In this document: positions 29,260 to 40,601 of the stretch, in pieces | Position numbering within the stretch: position 1 is the stretch's first letter | Layout: each line of letters begins with the position of its first letter | Assembly (NCBI RefSeq): GCF_000455485.1 | Contig: NZ_CBQR020000177.1 | Coordinates: forward strand, 1-64,000 | Length of the DNA stretch: 64,000 bases | Direction of reading: 5' to 3' | Origin: Gorillibacterium massiliense | GTDB lineage: Bacteria; Bacillota; Bacilli; Paenibacillales; NBRC-103111 | The notes under the pieces: model-generated | Told to the model about the DNA's origin: nothing | Seen by the model: only the letters and a program-made list of their open reading frames with translations | Databases searched by the model: none | Translations under genes and position numbers: made by a program

Positions 29260-29730
29260 CTACCAGCGGTAGTTGGCAAACGCCTTGTTGGCTTCAGCCA
29301 TTTTGTGCGTATCTTCGCGTTTCTTAACGGAAGCTCCGGTGTTGTTGCTGGCGTCGATGATTTCGGCAGCCAGACGGTCTTCCATGGTCTTCTCGCCGCG
29401 GAGGCGGGAGTAGTTGACCAACCAGCGAAGTCCAAGCGTCGTACGGCGCTCAGGCTTAACTTCGATCGGCACCTGGTAGTTCGCGCCGCCTACACGGCGG
29501 GCTTTTACTTCCAGAACCGGCATGATGTTTTTAAGGGCTTGTTCAAACACTTCCATCGGTTCCTTGCCGGTGCGCTCTTTAATGGTGTTAAACGCGTTGT
29601 ACAGGATCTTTTGAGCGGTACCCCGTTTGCCGTCGATCATGATGCGGTTGATCAAACGAGTAACGAGTTTGCTGCTGTATATGGGATCAGGCAGTACATC
29701 TCTGCGTGTTACGGGTCCTTTACGTGGCAT
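29260..29730 (-). CDS. rpsG: 30S ribosomal protein S7
   Basis: 156 residues starting [19 protein letters not shown]7 is the primary organiser of the 16S head. ATG at 29730 follows AAAGGGGG; the longer frame from TTG includes that site. It is 60 nt after rpsL. Confidence 0.98.
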   Translation of the reverse strand: MPRKGPVTRRDVLPDPIYSSKLVTRLINRIMIDGKRGTAQKILYNAFNTIKERTGKEPMEVFEQALKNIMPVLEVKARRVGGANYQVPIEVKPERRTTLGLRWLVNYSRLRGEKTMEDRLAAEIIDASNNTGASVKKREDTHKMAEANKAFANYRW

Positions 29731-29790
29731 GGTTATCCCCCTTTCTTGCAAAATCGGTTGCGTTCAGCTTATGCAGCATAGTACGCCTTA

Positions 29791-30213
29791 TTATTTCTTA
29801 GCGGCTTTAGGACGCTTCGCTCCGTATTTGGAACGAGCTTGTTTCCGGTTGTTGACACCAGCGGTATCAAGCGCTCCGCGAACGATGTGGTAACGTACAC
29901 CAGGCAAGTCTTTAACCCGGCCACCGCGAACCAGCACCACGCTGTGCTCTTGAAGATTGTGTCCAATCCCGGGAATATAAGCGGTAACTTCGATTTTGTT
30001 GGTCAAACGTACCCGCGCATATTTACGGAGAGCAGAGTTTGGTTTCTTTGGCGTCATTGTACCGACACGAGTACATACACCGCGTTTTTGCGGAGCACTC
30101 AGGTCGGTTTCCTCTCTCTTGAGAGCGTTGAAGCCTTTTTGCAGAGCAGGAGATTTGGATTTTTCAATCTTCGCTTTGCGGCCTTTACGAACCAATTGGT
30201 TGATTGTCGGCAT
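29791..30213 (-). CDS. rpsL: 30S ribosomal protein S12
   Basis: 140 residues. The decoding-centre motif [10 protein letters not shown] is intact with Lys56 (equivalent to E. coli Lys43), the streptomycin-sensitive form. It lies 136 nt after the L7Ae-like gene; that gap contains a long hairpin. Confidence 0.98.
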   Translation of the reverse strand: MPTINQLVRKGRKAKIEKSKSPALQKGFNALKREETDLSAPQKRGVCTRVGTMTPKKPNSALRKYARVRLTNKIEVTAYIPGIGHNLQEHSVVLVRGGRVKDLPGVRYHIVRGALDTAGVNNRKQARSKYGAKRPKAAKK

Positions 30214-30295
30214 TTCGGCACCCCCTTCCCAGTCTTAGTAAAATCAATGAACTGCAAGCCCACAGATCCAGGTGAATCGTAAAAGAACAAAGGAA

Positions 30296-30339
30296 ACGTT
30301 TTTGCCCCCGAGTCCGAACCCGGCCGGAAACAAAAACGT
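30296..30339 (-). other. hairpin between ybxF and rpsL
   Basis: ACGTTTTTG pairs perfectly with CAAAAACGT across a 26-nt GC-rich internal region that can itself pair partly (CCGG with CCGG-like parts). It has no terminal U-tract in the minus direction. It lies 83 nt ahead of the rpsL start. Confidence 0.5.
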
Positions 30340-30349
30340 GCTCATTCCG

Positions 30350-30601
30350 TTATGATTTTACGATCGCCGCCATGGCTGCCCCAACCTCAATCCCACAAGC
30401 TTTACCAAGCTGCTTCATGGAATCGACATAGGTGACCTTCACTCCGCTTTTTTTGCAGAGGTTGACGATTTTATTGGTAATACGCGGATCTGCATCTTTG
30501 GCGACATATACTTCGGAGGCTCTTCCGAGCTCTACCATTCGCGTCGCTTGCTTTGTACCTATGCTCAGCTTTTCGGCCTGTTTCACTTCTTCATAAGACA
30601 T
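30350..30601 (-). CDS. ybxF: L7Ae-family K-turn RNA-binding protein (YbxF)
   Basis: 83 residues starting MSYEEVKQAEKLSIGTKQ. It is a single L7Ae/L30e domain with KDADPRITNKIVNLC in the middle. YbxF of B. subtilis binds kink-turns and associates with ribosomes. ATG at 30601 follows GGAGG, and the longer frame to 30664 overlaps the promoter. It heads the str operon. Confidence 0.92.
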   Translation of the reverse strand: MSYEEVKQAEKLSIGTKQATRMVELGRASEVYVAKDADPRITNKIVNLCKKSGVKVTYVDSMKQLGKACGIEVGAAMAAIVKS

Positions 30602-30654
30602 AGAAGTTACATCCTCCAAAGGACAGGGAAAATTGGGTTTTGGCACACTTCGAT

Positions 30655-30683
30655 ATATTAGCAAATTCGATATGCCGTGTCAA
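30655..30683 (-). promoter_or_regulatory. sigma-A promoter of the str operon
   Basis: Consensus -35 TTGACA (30678-30683), a 17-nt spacer and -10 TAATAT (30655-30660). The leader to ybxF is about 47 nt. Confidence 0.85.
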
Positions 30684-30727
30684 GGGAAGTTTATAAGGAA
30701 ATCTTCATCCTTAGACCGGGCAATGAA

Positions 30728-30766
30728 GCAGTCTGGCACACGATTCGTTCGCGCACTGCAGACTGC
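30728..30766 (-). terminator. possible hairpin terminator after rpoC
   Basis: An 8-bp stem (GCAGTCTG with CAGACTGC) about 50 nt beyond the rpoC stop. It lacks a proper U-tract (TTCATT), so rpoC transcripts may read into ybxF. Confidence 0.35.
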
Positions 30767-30814
30767 CCCAACGCTATCCGGTTATCGATTCCGGTTAACG
30801 GAATACTTTACTTC

Positions 30815-33800
30815 TTACTTTACTTCGATCGGCTCATCCTCTTGAACGGCTTCCGGGTTTCCCTGGGCCGCCAGTTCATCGTCAATAAGCTGCTCGTCTT
30901 CAGAACCGACCATCCGGATGTTGCGGTAGCGAGCCATGCCCGTACCAGCCGGAATCAGTTTGCCGATAATGACGTTTTCCTTCAGGCCGAGGAGTTGGTC
31001 CACTTTGCCCTTGATGGCAGCGTCAGTGAGAACCCGCGTCGTTTCTTGGAAGGAAGCCGCCGACAAGAAGGAGTCGGTTTCCAGAGATGCTTTGGTAATC
31101 CCAAGCAGTACCGGACGGGCAACTGCCGGCTCATCACCGTTCAGGAGTGCTTCCAAGTTGGCTGCTTCGTATTCATGCATATCGGTGAAGGAACCCGGCA
31201 GCAGCGTTGTATTCCCCGCGTCGACGACACGGATCTTCCGCAGCATTTGACGGATCATGACTTCGATATGCTTGTCGTTGATTTCTACACCCTGATTCCG
31301 GTAAACCCGCTGAACTTCTTGCAGAATATAGTTCTGCACGCCGCGGATCCCTTTGATGCGGAGCATATCTTTCGGGTCGATGGAGCCGTCGGTGAGTTCG
31401 TCCCCGGCTTCTACCGCTTGCCCCTTGGATACGCGAATCCGCGAGCCGTAGGTAACGGAATAGGTTTTGGATTCCGCTTCGCCTTGGACTTCGATTTCGC
31501 GACGGTCCTTGGTTTCACGAATATCTTTGATAACGCCGTCGATTTCGGTGATGATCGCTTGGCCCTTCGGATTCCGTGCTTCGAAAAGCTCTTGAATCCG
31601 CGGCAGACCTTGGGTAATATCATCGCCGGCAACGCCGCCGGTATGGAACGTACGCATGGTGAGCTGGGTTCCTGGTTCACCGATAGATTGAGCGGCGATG
31701 ATGCCTACGGCTTCACCGATCTCCACGTGAGCTCCGGTAGCCAGGTTGCGGCCGTAGCATTTCTTGCAGACGCCATGACGAGCGCGGCAGCTGAGTACGG
31801 AACGGATATGCAGCTTCTCGACGCCCGCGTTCACGATAGCATCCGCGATATTCGATTCGATCAGCTCGTTGCGGTGAACCAGAATTTCTCCGGTCTTCGG
31901 GTGTTTAACCGTTTCAAAGGAGTAACGACCTTCGATACGGTCGTACAGATCTTCGATAACTTCCTTGCCGTCTTGGATCTTGCTGACCAGGAAGCCTTTA
32001 TCGGTTCCGCAATCTTCTTCACGTACGATAACATCCTGAGCTACGTCGACGAGACGACGAGTCAAGTAACCGGAGTCCGCCGTACGCAGAGCCGTATCGG
32101 CCAAACCTTTCCGAGCGCCGTGGGTGGAAATAAAGTATTCCAAAACCGTCAGGCCTTCGCGGAAGTTGGAGATAATCGGCAATTCGTAAATCCGTCCGGT
32201 TGGCGTGGCCATCAGGCCCCGCATACCGCCGAGCTGGGTAATTTGCGATTTGTTACCCCGCGCTTTGGATTCCACCATCATGTTGATGTTATTGAATTTA
32301 TCGAGGGACTTCATCAAGATGTCCGTCAATTCGTCCTTGGTGCGGCCCCAGATGTCGATGACCCGGTCATAGCGTTCTTCGTCGGTGATCAAACCGCGAC
32401 GATATTGCTTTGTGATCGTGTCAACCTTCTCATGAGATTCGCGGATAAGTTTTTCTTTCTCATCCGGCACGACGACGTCGGATACCGCAACGGTGATGCC
32501 GGCTTTGGTGGAGTACGTAAAGCCAGTTTGCTTGATCCGGTCAAGAATAACGGAGGTTTCCGTCGTTTTGTAGCGGCGGAAGCATTCCCCGATGATCGAA
32601 CCAAGGTATTCCTTGCCGACTGCTTTAGGATCAGCAGCCGTTTCAATCGCTTTACGGATGTCCCCGCCCTTCTCAAAGACGAAGTGGCTGTCCGGTATTC
32701 CGTTCAACAGATTGGCTTTCGTAGCTTCGTTGATGTATGGGAAGTCCGCCGGGAAAATTTCGTTGAAAATGAGTTTCCCTACGGTGGTAATCAACATGGC
32801 ATTTTGTTGCGCTGGCGTAAAGCTGGTTTTGTTCAGCCGTGCAGCCGGGATGGCAACAATAGCGTGCAAGGAGGCGATTCCCCGGTTGTACAGGGATACA
32901 GCTTCCCGAACTGAGGTTAAGACCATTCCCGTACCCTTGGCATTCTGATCGGACATAGTCAGGTAGAAAGAACCGAGAACCATGTCCTGAGAAGGCGTAA
33001 CGACAGGCTTGCCGTCTTTCGGGTTCAAGATGTTACCGGAGGCCAGCATCAAAAGGCGAGCTTCAGCTTGGGCTTCGGCGGACAACGGAACGTGCACGGC
33101 CATTTGGTCACCGTCAAAGTCAGCATTATACGCGGTACATACCAGCGGATGCAGTTTGATGGCGCGGCCTTCCACCAAAATCGGTTCGAAGGCTTGAATA
33201 CCCAAACGGTGAAGCGTGGGGGCACGGTTCAAAAGCACCGGATGCTCTTTGATGACTTCTTCGAGTACATCCCAAACGTCGGCGCTGCTGCGCTCCACTT
33301 TCCGCTTGGCACTCTTGATGTTATGAGCCAGGCCTTTGTTCACCAGTTCCTTCATGACGAAGGGCTTGAACAGCTCCAGTGCCATTTCCTTAGGCAGACC
33401 GCATTGGTACATCTTCAAAGACGGGCCAACGACGATAACGGAACGACCGGAGTAGTCAACCCGCTTACCCAGCAGGTTTTGCCGGAAACGGCCTTGCTTC
33501 CCTTTCAGCATGTGGGAAAGGGACTTGAGGGGACGGTTGCCGGGACCCGTTACCGGACGGCCGCGGCGGCCGTTGTCGATCAAAGCATCGACGGCTTCCT
33601 GCAGCATCCGTTTTTCGTTTTGCACGATGATGTCCGGAGCACCTAGGTCCAGAAGACGTTTCAAGCGGTTGTTCCGGTTGATAACCCGGCGGTACAAGTC
33701 GTTCAAGTCGGAGGTGGCGAAACGGCCACCGTCCAGTTGAACCATCGGACGAAGCTCCGGAGGAATGACCGGCAATACATCAAGAACCATCCAGTCCGGC

Positions 33801-34465
33801 TTGTTCTTCGAATTGCGGAATGCTTCGATGACTTCCAGACGCTTGATCGCACGGTTGCGGCGTTGGCCTTGAGCCGTGCGCAGCTCTTCCTTCAGCATTT
33901 CCAGCTCGCGATCCAGATCGATGTCCTGCAGAAGCTTTTTAACAGCTTCCGCACCCATGCCGGCCTGGAAGGCATAGCCATATTTTTCCCGATAGCTGCG
34001 GTATTCCTTTTCGGACAACAGCTGTTTTTTCTCAAGCGGCGTATCGCCTGCGTCCGTGACGACATACGATGCGAAGTAAATGACTTCTTCCAAAGAGCGC
34101 GGGGACATGTCGAGAGCAAGTCCCATACGGCTCGGAATGCCTTTGAAATACCAGATGTGGGAAACGGGAGCGGCCAGCTCGATGTGGCCCATCCGTTCCC
34201 GGCGAACCTTCTGCCGGGTTACTTCGACACCGCAACGGTCGCAAACGACGCCTTTATAGCGTACACGCTTGTACTTGCCACAGTGACACTCCCAGTCCTT
34301 GGTCGGTCCAAAGATCTTTTCGCAGAACAGGCCTTCTTTTTCCGGCTTCAAGGTCCGGTAGTTGATGGTTTCCGGTTTCTTGACTTCCCCGCGAGACCAA
34401 GAACGGATTTTTTCCGGAGACGCCAAGCCGATTTTCATATATTCAAAGTTATTTACGTCGATCAA
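30815..34465 (-). CDS. rpoC: RNA polymerase subunit beta'
   Basis: 1216 residues. The N-terminal zinc finger ([20 protein letters not shown]) and the catalytic NADFDGDQM loop are intact. The second zinc site ([16 protein letters not shown]) and the trigger-loop region ([16 protein letters not shown]) are present too. The length matches B. subtilis. The start is TTG at 34465, as in B. subtilis, behind GAGGAGGG. It is 95 nt after rpoB. Confidence 0.99.
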   Translation of the reverse strand: MIDVNNFEYMKIGLASPEKIRSWSRGEVKKPETINYRTLKPEKEGLFCEKIFGPTKDWECHCGKYKRVRYKGVVCDRCGVEVTRQKVRRERMGHIELAAPVSHIWYFKGIPSRMGLALDMSPRSLEEVIYFASYVVTDAGDTPLEKKQLLSEKEYRSYREKYGYAFQAGMGAEAVKKLLQDIDLDRELEMLKEELRTAQGQRRNRAIKRLEVIEAFRNSKNKPDWMVLDVLPVIPPELRPMVQLDGGRFATSDLNDLYRRVINRNNRLKRLLDLGAPDIIVQNEKRMLQEAVDALIDNGRRGRPVTGPGNRPLKSLSHMLKGKQGRFRQNLLGKRVDYSGRSVIVVGPSLKMYQCGLPKEMALELFKPFVMKELVNKGLAHNIKSAKRKVERSSADVWDVLEEVIKEHPVLLNRAPTLHRLGIQAFEPILVEGRAIKLHPLVCTAYNADFDGDQMAVHVPLSAEAQAEARLLMLASGNILNPKDGKPVVTPSQDMVLGSFYLTMSDQNAKGTGMVLTSVREAVSLYNRGIASLHAIVAIPAARLNKTSFTPAQQNAMLITTVGKLIFNEIFPADFPYINEATKANLLNGIPDSHFVFEKGGDIRKAIETAADPKAVGKEYLGSIIGECFRRYKTTETSVILDRIKQTGFTYSTKAGITVAVSDVVVPDEKEKLIRESHEKVDTITKQYRRGLITDEERYDRVIDIWGRTKDELTDILMKSLDKFNNINMMVESKARGNKSQITQLGGMRGLMATPTGRIYELPIISNFREGLTVLEYFISTHGARKGLADTALRTADSGYLTRRLVDVAQDVIVREEDCGTDKGFLVSKIQDGKEVIEDLYDRIEGRYSFETVKHPKTGEILVHRNELIESNIADAIVNAGVEKLHIRSVLSCRARHGVCKKCYGRNLATGAHVEIGEAVGIIAAQSIGEPGTQLTMRTFHTGGVAGDDITQGLPRIQELFEARNPKGQAIITEIDGVIKDIRETKDRREIEVQGEAESKTYSVTYGSRIRVSKGQAVEAGDELTDGSIDPKDMLRIKGIRGVQNYILQEVQRVYRNQGVEINDKHIEVMIRQMLRKIRVVDAGNTTLLPGSFTDMHEYEAANLEALLNGDEPAVARPVLLGITKASLETDSFLSAASFQETTRVLTDAAIKGKVDQLLGLKENVIIGKLIPAGTGMARYRNIRMVGSEDEQLIDDELAAQGNPEAVQEDEPIEVK

Positions 34466-34560
34466 GGAGCAACCCTCCTCAAGATTGTACTGCCCGGAAG
34501 CAGAAGTAATGCGGATCTAACTTGCGTTTATCTTGCGGCTATAGCTTAAATGCCCACTCG

Positions 34561-37500
34561 TTACTCGGCGCCTATTTCGGTGCCTTCGAGATTCAAATTC
34601 AGCTTGTCGCCGCTGGCATCGTCTTCGTCGTCGATCTCTTTCATTTCGATCTCTTCTTCGTTCTCGGAGAGGATCTTCACGTCCATGCCCAAGCTTTGCA
34701 ATTCCTTGATCAAAACCTTGAAGGATTCCGGAACGCCAGGTTCCGGTACATTCTCGCCCTTCACGATGGACTCGTAGGTCTTCACGCGGCCGACGACATC
34801 ATCGGATTTGACCGTAAGGATTTCCTGCAGCGTATAGGCAGCGCCATAAGCTTCAAGCGCCCACACTTCCATTTCCCCGAAGCGTTGTCCGCCGAATTGA
34901 GCTTTACCGCCCAAAGGCTGCTGGGTAACGAGAGAGTATGGACCCGTGGAACGGGCGTGGATTTTATCGTCGACCATGTGCGCCAGCTTGATCATGTACA
35001 TAACGCCGACGGTGACTTCGCGTTCGAATTCTTCCCCGCTACGGCCGTCATACAGCTTCGTTTTACCGTTGCGCTGCATGCCTGCTTCTTCCATGGTGTC
35101 AAACACATCGTTTTCGTGGGCGCCGTCGAATACCGGCGTCGCGACGTGGATACCAAGCTGCAGAGCAGCCATACCCAAGTGAACTTCCAGTACTTGACCG
35201 ATGTTCATCCGGGAAGGAACGCCCAACGGGTTCAGTACAACTTGCACCGGCGTGCCATCCGGCAGGAACGGCATGTCTTCTTCCGGCAGAATCCGGGCGA
35301 TAACCCCTTTGTTGCCGTGACGTCCAGCCATTTTGTCGCCTTCGGAAATCTTCCGCTTTTGAGCGATGTAGACGCGAACCAGTTGGTTCACGCCTGGAGG
35401 CAGTTCGTCGCCATTCTCGCGGGTGAATACCTTCACATCAACGACGATGCCGTCGGTACCATGCGGTACGCGCAGAGAAGTATCGCGAACTTCACGTGCC
35501 TTTTCACCAAAGATGGCGTGCAGCAAACGCTCTTCCGCAGTCAGCTCCGTAACCCCTTTAGGCGTTACTTTGCCTACCAATATATCGCCTGCGGCGATTT
35601 CCGCGCCAATGCGGATGATTCCGCGCTCATCGAGGTTCTTGAGGGCTTCTTCTCCGACGTTCGGGATATCCCGGGTGATTTCTTCCGGTCCCAACTTGGT
35701 GTCCCGAGCTTCCGATTCGTATTCTTCAATATGAATCGAAGTGTATACATCTTCTTTAACCAAACGCTCGCTCAGCAAAATCGCATCTTCGTAGTTGTAG
35801 CCTTCCCAAGTCATGAATGCTACGACTACGTTCCGGCCAAGTGCCAATTCACCTTGTTCGGTGGAAGGACCATCCGCCAAAATATCTCCCGCTTTGACAA
35901 TTTCGCCACGGCGGACAAGAGGCCGTTGGTTGATGCAAGTGCCTTGGTTGGAGCGTTCGAATTTATGCAATTTAAATTTATCGATATTGCCGCTGACTGG
36001 CTTGCCGTTTACCGTTTCCTGGCGGCGAACCCAGATCTCGTTTGCCGAGGCACGTTCCACGACGCCGTCATGCTTGGCGACGACACAGACGCCGGAGTCC
36101 TTGGCGGACTTGTGCTCCATCCCGGTGCCGACAAAAGGCGACTTGGGTACAAGGAGCGGAACCGCTTGACGTTGCATGTTGGATCCCATGAGCGCACGGT
36201 TGGAGTCGTCGTTCTCCAGGAAGGGGATCATCGCCGTAGCGACGGAAACGACTTGCTTCGGCGAAACGTCCATGTAATCGACGCGAGCCTTCGGAAGCGT
36301 CAAAATGTCGTCCTTAAAACGGACGATGACGTTGTCTTCCGCAAACTTGTTCTCTTCGGACAGGATCGCGTTCGCCTGGGCAACGACGTAGTTGTCTTCC
36401 TCGTCGGCAGTCAAGTAATCGATATGGTTGGTAACGACGCCCGTAACCGGATCAACCCGGCGGTACGGAGCTTCGATAAAGCCATATTCGTTAATGCGTG
36501 CAAAGGTCGACAGGGAGTTGATCAACCCGATGTTCGGACCTTCAGGCGTTTCAATGGGACACATCCGGCCATAGTGGGAGTGGTGAACGTCCCGTACTTC
36601 AAAGCCGGCTCTCTCCCGGGTCAGACCGCCGGGTCCGAGAGCGGACAAACGGCGCTTATGCGTCAATTCAGCCAGAGGGTTAGTCTGATCCATGAATTGA
36701 GACAACTGCGAACTGCCGAAAAACTCTTTAATCGAAGCGATGACCGGACGAATGTTGATCAACGCTTGTGGTGTAATAACATTGGCGTCTTGAATGGACA
36801 TCCGTTCGCGAACAACCCGTTCCATACGGGACAACCCGATACGGAATTGGTTTTGCAAAAGCTCGCCTACAGAGCGCAGACGGCGGTTGCCTAGATGGTC
36901 GATGTCATCGGTGTTTCCGATGCCATGCAATAGGTTAATAAAATAATTGATAGACGAAATGATATCCGCCGGCGTGATATGCTTGACGGATTTATCAATT
37001 TTCGCATTGGAAATCACTTTGATGACTTTTCCGTCTTCTTGGGGAGAATAGACATTCACCGTTTGCATCGGGATGCTGTCATCTTCCGTAACGCCACTCA
37101 CAACCGGATGGTTGTGCAGGTTTATGCCGTTTTCCAAACTGGGCAAAATTTGATCCAGCAAGCGGCGGTCCAGCATTTGACCGGCTTCGGCGATAATTTC
37201 ACCAGTTTCCGGATCAATCAGGGTCTCAGCTAGCCGTTGATTAAACAGCCGGTTCTTAATATGAAGCTTCTTGTTAATCTTATAGCGACCGACACTGGCG
37301 AGATCATAGCGTTTTGGGTCAAAAAAACGTGCCACAAGAAGACTCTTGGCATTATCAAGAGTAGGAGGCTCACCCGGACGCAGGCGTTCGTAGATTTCAA
37401 TAAGCGCCTTATCCGTAGAATCGGTATTGTCTTTATCAAGTGTGTTGCGAATGTATTCGTTATCGCCGAGAAGCTCTAAAATTTCCGCATCTGTTCCGAA

Positions 37501-38097
37501 GCCGAGGGAGCGCAGCAATACCGTTACCGGTATTTTGCGAGTGCGATCGATCCGTACATAGATGATATCTTTGGCGTCCGTTTCCAGTTCCAGCCAAGCA
37601 CCCCGGTTCGGAATGACCGTTGCGGTAAACGTCTTCTTGGCGTTCTTATCCACTTTGGTGCTGAAGTAGACGCTGGGAGAACGAACGAGCTGACTGACAA
37701 TGACGCGTTCCGCTCCGTTGATAATGAAGGTACCGGTTTCCGTCATCAAAGGGAAATCTCCCATGAAAACTTCTTGTTCTTTCACTTCGCCGGTTTCCTT
37801 ATTGATCAGGCGCACTTTCACGCGCAAGGGAGCTGCATAGGTAACATCGCGTTCTTTGGAATCATCCACCGTATATTTGGGCTCGCCCAAGCTATAATCG
37901 ATGAATTCCAGCACCAGATTCCCGGTAAAATCCTGAATCGGGGAAATATCCTGGAACATCTCCCGAAGCCCCTCATCAAGAAACCACTGGTAGGATTTCT
38001 GCTGAATTTCAATCAGATTAGGGACTTCCAGAACTTCGTTGATCCGCGCGTAACTCCTGCGTGTTCGACGTCCATATTGTGCAAGATGACCTGCCAA
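34561..38097 (-). CDS. rpoB: RNA polymerase subunit beta
   Basis: 1178 residues. The rifampicin region [20 protein letters not shown] and [13 protein letters not shown] looks wild type (sensitive). The C-terminal switch regions and an acidic tail are present. The start is TTG at 38097, preceded by AAGGGGTGAAGAAAAG, as in other Bacilli. It is transcribed from a promoter about 420 nt upstream. Confidence 0.99.
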   Translation of the reverse strand: MAGHLAQYGRRTRRSYARINEVLEVPNLIEIQQKSYQWFLDEGLREMFQDISPIQDFTGNLVLEFIDYSLGEPKYTVDDSKERDVTYAAPLRVKVRLINKETGEVKEQEVFMGDFPLMTETGTFIINGAERVIVSQLVRSPSVYFSTKVDKNAKKTFTATVIPNRGAWLELETDAKDIIYVRIDRTRKIPVTVLLRSLGFGTDAEILELLGDNEYIRNTLDKDNTDSTDKALIEIYERLRPGEPPTLDNAKSLLVARFFDPKRYDLASVGRYKINKKLHIKNRLFNQRLAETLIDPETGEIIAEAGQMLDRRLLDQILPSLENGINLHNHPVVSGVTEDDSIPMQTVNVYSPQEDGKVIKVISNAKIDKSVKHITPADIISSINYFINLLHGIGNTDDIDHLGNRRLRSVGELLQNQFRIGLSRMERVVRERMSIQDANVITPQALINIRPVIASIKEFFGSSQLSQFMDQTNPLAELTHKRRLSALGPGGLTRERAGFEVRDVHHSHYGRMCPIETPEGPNIGLINSLSTFARINEYGFIEAPYRRVDPVTGVVTNHIDYLTADEEDNYVVAQANAILSEENKFAEDNVIVRFKDDILTLPKARVDYMDVSPKQVVSVATAMIPFLENDDSNRALMGSNMQRQAVPLLVPKSPFVGTGMEHKSAKDSGVCVVAKHDGVVERASANEIWVRRQETVNGKPVSGNIDKFKLHKFERSNQGTCINQRPLVRRGEIVKAGDILADGPSTEQGELALGRNVVVAFMTWEGYNYEDAILLSERLVKEDVYTSIHIEEYESEARDTKLGPEEITRDIPNVGEEALKNLDERGIIRIGAEIAAGDILVGKVTPKGVTELTAEERLLHAIFGEKAREVRDTSLRVPHGTDGIVVDVKVFTRENGDELPPGVNQLVRVYIAQKRKISEGDKMAGRHGNKGVIARILPEEDMPFLPDGTPVQVVLNPLGVPSRMNIGQVLEVHLGMAALQLGIHVATPVFDGAHENDVFDTMEEAGMQRNGKTKLYDGRSGEEFEREVTVGVMYMIKLAHMVDDKIHARSTGPYSLVTQQPLGGKAQFGGQRFGEMEVWALEAYGAAYTLQEILTVKSDDVVGRVKTYESIVKGENVPEPGVPESFKVLIKELQSLGMDVKILSENEEEIEMKEIDDEDDASGDKLNLNLEGTEIGAE

Positions 38098-38232
38098 CTT
38101 TTCTTCACCCCTTGTGTCTACTCAATAAAAACGCAAGGAAATAGGGCATCCTTATTAGGGAAAACCTATTCGCTTACGCAAAAAGCTTAGTCTTCATGAA
38201 ACTTGGGTCACGATCGGAATATAAACAAGAAA

Positions 38233-38251
38233 AAGCTTCTTAAGGAAGCCC
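38233..38251 (-). terminator. small terminator-like hairpin in the rpoB leader
   Basis: On the minus strand GGCTTC CTTAA GAAGC is followed by TTTTTCTTG. The stem is 5-6 bp, so it is weak. It could act as an attenuator or pause site. Confidence 0.35.
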
Positions 38252-38387
38252 TCCACACCGGACCCCGTCTCCTCATCGCCTCATACGCCAATGTCTTGGT
38301 GTTCCCTCACGGCAGACAAACGGTTAACTCACCTGCGCAAACGAACGTGAATAAACGGCCAGAATCCTCTAACTTGTAGAATTTGCC

Positions 38388-38427
38388 GAAAAAAGGAGGT
38401 TTATACCTAATCTCCGCACTTTTTTCA
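38388..38427 (-). terminator. terminator-like hairpin between ybxB and rpoB
   Basis: Six As, a GGAG/CTCC and AGG/CCT stem with the TATAA loop, then six Ts on the minus strand. It is A/T-flanked on both sides and imperfect. Confidence 0.45.
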
Positions 38428-38515
38428 GAAAAAGAGACTGCCGCATTCCCGAAAAAAAGACTTGACTTTTTAGCCGACTAAAGACATGTAGCCCATTTTA
38501 TACTGACATTTTATT

Positions 38516-38544
38516 ATAATACCACAGACAAAAATGGAAGTCAA
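38516..38544 (-). promoter_or_regulatory. sigma-A promoter of rpoBC
   Basis: -35 TTGACT (38539-38544), a 17-nt spacer, -10 TATTAT (38516-38521), 19 nt after the ybxB stop. A second TATAAT is nested 3 nt downstream. Confidence 0.65.
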
Positions 38545-38562
38545 CTTAAAACTCTCTGGGAA

Positions 38563-39165
38563 TTAGTCCGATTTTACACAGCGAAAAATCCAATATCCTT
38601 TGTCTTTGGCCGCTTCTTGCACCTCGCCAAACAAAGCTTCCAATTTGGTAAAAGCCGAAGGTGCACCCTGTTTCTTCTGAATGACGACCCATAGACTTCC
38701 ACCTAGAGCTAGATGCTGATAGGCTTCCTCAAATATCCGATGCACCGTTTCCTTGCCGGCTCTTATCGGCGGATTGGTCAGAATACAATCAAACTCTTGC
38801 TCCTGCACCGCCTCAAACAAATCGCTGGTAATGATCGAGACATTGGCGATGCCATTCTTTTGCGCATTCGATTTCGCCAACTCTACCGCACGCTCGTTGA
38901 TATCCACCATGGTCACGGCCCCATGCAGGGCAAGGGTTGCCGCCGTTAACCCGATCGGGCCGTAGCCGCAGCCGACATCCAACACGCGGTCGTTCTCCCT
39001 AACCTCCATTGTTTCAATAAGCAGCCGACTACCAAAGTCAACGCCGCCTTTTGAAAATACACCCGCATCCGTAAGAAAGGTAAACGCGCGGCCCCGCAGT
39101 TTATCCTGAATGGTCCGCTGCTCATGCTTCGCGGTAGGTTTTCCTGTATAGTAGTGCTCGCTCAT
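38563..39165 (-). CDS. ybxB: RsmC-like class I SAM-dependent methyltransferase (YbxB)
   Basis: 200 residues. The SAM-binding motif DVGCGYGPIG is followed by the catalytic LTNPPIRAG (NPPY-type) motif, as in the RsmC/RlmG small-domain methyltransferases that modify guanine N2 in rRNA. The target is not known from sequence. ATG at 39165 follows GGAAGG; the longer frame to 39192 precedes that site. It lies between rplL and rpoB as in B. subtilis. Confidence 0.9.
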   Translation of the reverse strand: MSEHYYTGKPTAKHEQRTIQDKLRGRAFTFLTDAGVFSKGGVDFGSRLLIETMEVRENDRVLDVGCGYGPIGLTAATLALHGAVTMVDINERAVELAKSNAQKNGIANVSIITSDLFEAVQEQEFDCILTNPPIRAGKETVHRIFEEAYQHLALGGSLWVVIQKKQGAPSAFTKLEALFGEVQEAAKDKGYWIFRCVKSD

Positions 39166-39308
39166 ATCGGAACCCTTCCTCCTTTGAATCATGCTTATCT
39201 TTCTACCCTGAAATAACCTTCTTCCATTAGGTTAAGCCTCAGGCGGCTGCGCCGAGTTTTCATACATTCGTTTATGATACGCTAGCGGCATGTATGTCTT
39301 ATAGTGTG

Positions 39309-39379
39309 AAAAAACCCCTTGAGGGCAAGACCGCCGCCTTCGCTTTCGCAAACGGCCAGCCTCGCGATTCCTCAAGGGG
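39309..39379 (-). terminator. terminator after rplL
   Basis: A 10-bp stem (CCCCTTGAGG with CCTCAAGGGG) encloses about 45 nt of GC-rich sequence with its own pairing, followed by TTTTTT on the minus strand. Confidence 0.8.
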
Positions 39380-39391
39380 ATTTTATGGCAA

Positions 39392-39754
39392 TTACTTAAC
39401 TTCTACAACAGCGCCAGCTGCTTCCAGCTTGGCTTTGATGCCTTCTGCGTCTTCTTTGGAAACTTTTTCTTTGATCGGCTTAGGAGCGCCGTCAACCAGA
39501 TCTTTCGCTTCTTTCAGGCCGAGACCGGTGATTTCGCGAACGGCTTTGATAACGTTGATTTTGGACGCGCCGGCGTTAGCCAGGATAACGTCGAATTCGG
39601 ATTGCTCTTCAACTTCAGCTACAGCTACAGCGCCGCCAACGGCTACAGGGGCAGCGGCAGTTACGCCGAATTCTTCTTCGATTGCTTTTACCAGGTCGTT
39701 CAGTTCCAAAATCGTCATGCCTTTAATGGCTTCCAAGATTTGCTCTTTGCTCAT
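39392..39754 (-). CDS. rplL: 50S ribosomal protein L7/L12
   Basis: 120 residues. An N-terminal dimerisation domain is joined by an Ala/Val/Gly-rich hinge to the C-terminal factor-binding domain ([20 protein letters not shown]-like region). It forms the flexible stalk that recruits EF-G and EF-Tu. It is 83 nt after rplJ. Confidence 0.98.
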   Translation of the reverse strand: MSKEQILEAIKGMTILELNDLVKAIEEEFGVTAAAPVAVGGAVAVAEVEEQSEFDVILANAGASKINVIKAVREITGLGLKEAKDLVDGAPKPIKEKVSKEDAEGIKAKLEAAGAVVEVK

Positions 39755-39837
39755 GGGTTTGAACCTCCATTATTCATATAGTTTGATTGGATGCATCGCA
39801 GCCGCTTCAAGCAGCCTGCGTTAGGTGCGTAATCGGA

Positions 39838-40335
39838 TTACGCTTCTTGCTTCTCGGCAACAGCTTTAACCGCAAGGGCAAAGTTGCGCACAGGAGCTTG
39901 CAGTACGGACAGCAACATGGACAGAAGGCCTTCGCGGGACGGAAGATCCGCCAGAGCTTTGATTTGATCATAGCCGACTACTTTACCTTCTACAACGCCG
40001 CCTTTAACATTCAGCTTGTCGTTTTTCTTGGCGAATTCGGACAAGATTTTTGCAGGAGCTACAGCGTCTTCCTTACTGAAAGCGATAGCCGTCGGTCCGG
40101 TCAGGTATTGGTCCAGGTCGGACAATTCCACTTCTGCCGTCGCGCGGCGTACCACGGTGTTTTTCAACACTTGGAATTCAACGCCTGCTTCACGCAGTTG
40201 CTTCCGCAACGTCGTTACTTGGGATACGTTCAGACCGCGGTAGTCAACCACTACGGTGCTGGAGCTATCTTTCAACTTGCTGGAAATTTCCGAGACCAGC
40301 TGTTGTTTTTCTTCCAAAACTTTTGCGTTTGGCAT
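39838..40335 (-). CDS. rplJ: 50S ribosomal protein L10
   Basis: 165 residues, with [20 protein letters not shown] near the N-terminus and the C-terminal helix that carries L7/L12 dimers. I chose the second of two adjacent ATGs (40335), 7 nt from AGGAGG. It represses its own operon through the leader upstream. Confidence 0.97.
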   Translation of the reverse strand: MPNAKVLEEKQQLVSEISSKLKDSSSTVVVDYRGLNVSQVTTLRKQLREAGVEFQVLKNTVVRRATAEVELSDLDQYLTGPTAIAFSKEDAVAPAKILSEFAKKNDKLNVKGGVVEGKVVGYDQIKALADLPSREGLLSMLLSVLQAPVRNFALAVKAVAEKQEA

Positions 40336-40411
40336 CATTACACCTCCTATAGCTTATTGCATACCGAGATGAGCATCCGGCCATATGCCCGCTTCATCCC
40401 GCGTTTGAAAT

Positions 40412-40545
40412 AGAAAAGCCTTCGCGAGACATCACGAAGGCTTGAGATTGACGTATTTCCACAAGGGAAAGCACGAACATTTATCAAACGCCTCGGAAGG
40501 ATATTAAGCCCAGGTTGTGGGCACCTGCTGTCTGCGGCAGCTTTA
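40412..40545 (-). promoter_or_regulatory. L10 leader with attenuator upstream of rplJ-rplL
   Basis: The leader contains TGCCGCAGACAGCAGGTGCC and GGCTTAATATCCTTCCGAGG, both typical of the L10 leader that binds L10-(L12)4. A terminator follows (AGCCTTCG with CGAAGGCT and TTTTCTATT, 40412-40443). Excess L10 should favour termination. Confidence 0.85.
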
Positions 40546-40569
40546 TTCAATTTCAGAAAAACCTACATC

Positions 40570-40598
40570 AGATTATCAGATTCGGTTTCCCGAGTCAA
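40570..40598 (-). promoter_or_regulatory. sigma-A promoter of rplJ-rplL
   Basis: -35 TTGACT (40593-40598), 17 nt, -10 TAATCT (40570-40575), immediately after the rplA stop. Confidence 0.7.
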
Positions 40599-40601
40599 GC
40601 A

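Larger units (their letters stand above)
38098..38510 (-). promoter_or_regulatory. long rpoBC 5' leader with terminator-like hairpins
   Basis: About 410 nt lie between the predicted start point and rpoB. One hairpin (38388-38427) has GGAG...AGG pairing with CCT...CTCC and runs into TTTTTT. A second (about 38233-38251) is GCTTC-CTTA-AGAAGC followed by TTTTT. I saw no gene in the leader. The first hairpin might simply end ybxB transcripts, but the promoter lies upstream of it, so every rpoB transcript from this promoter must cross both. Confidence 0.5.
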
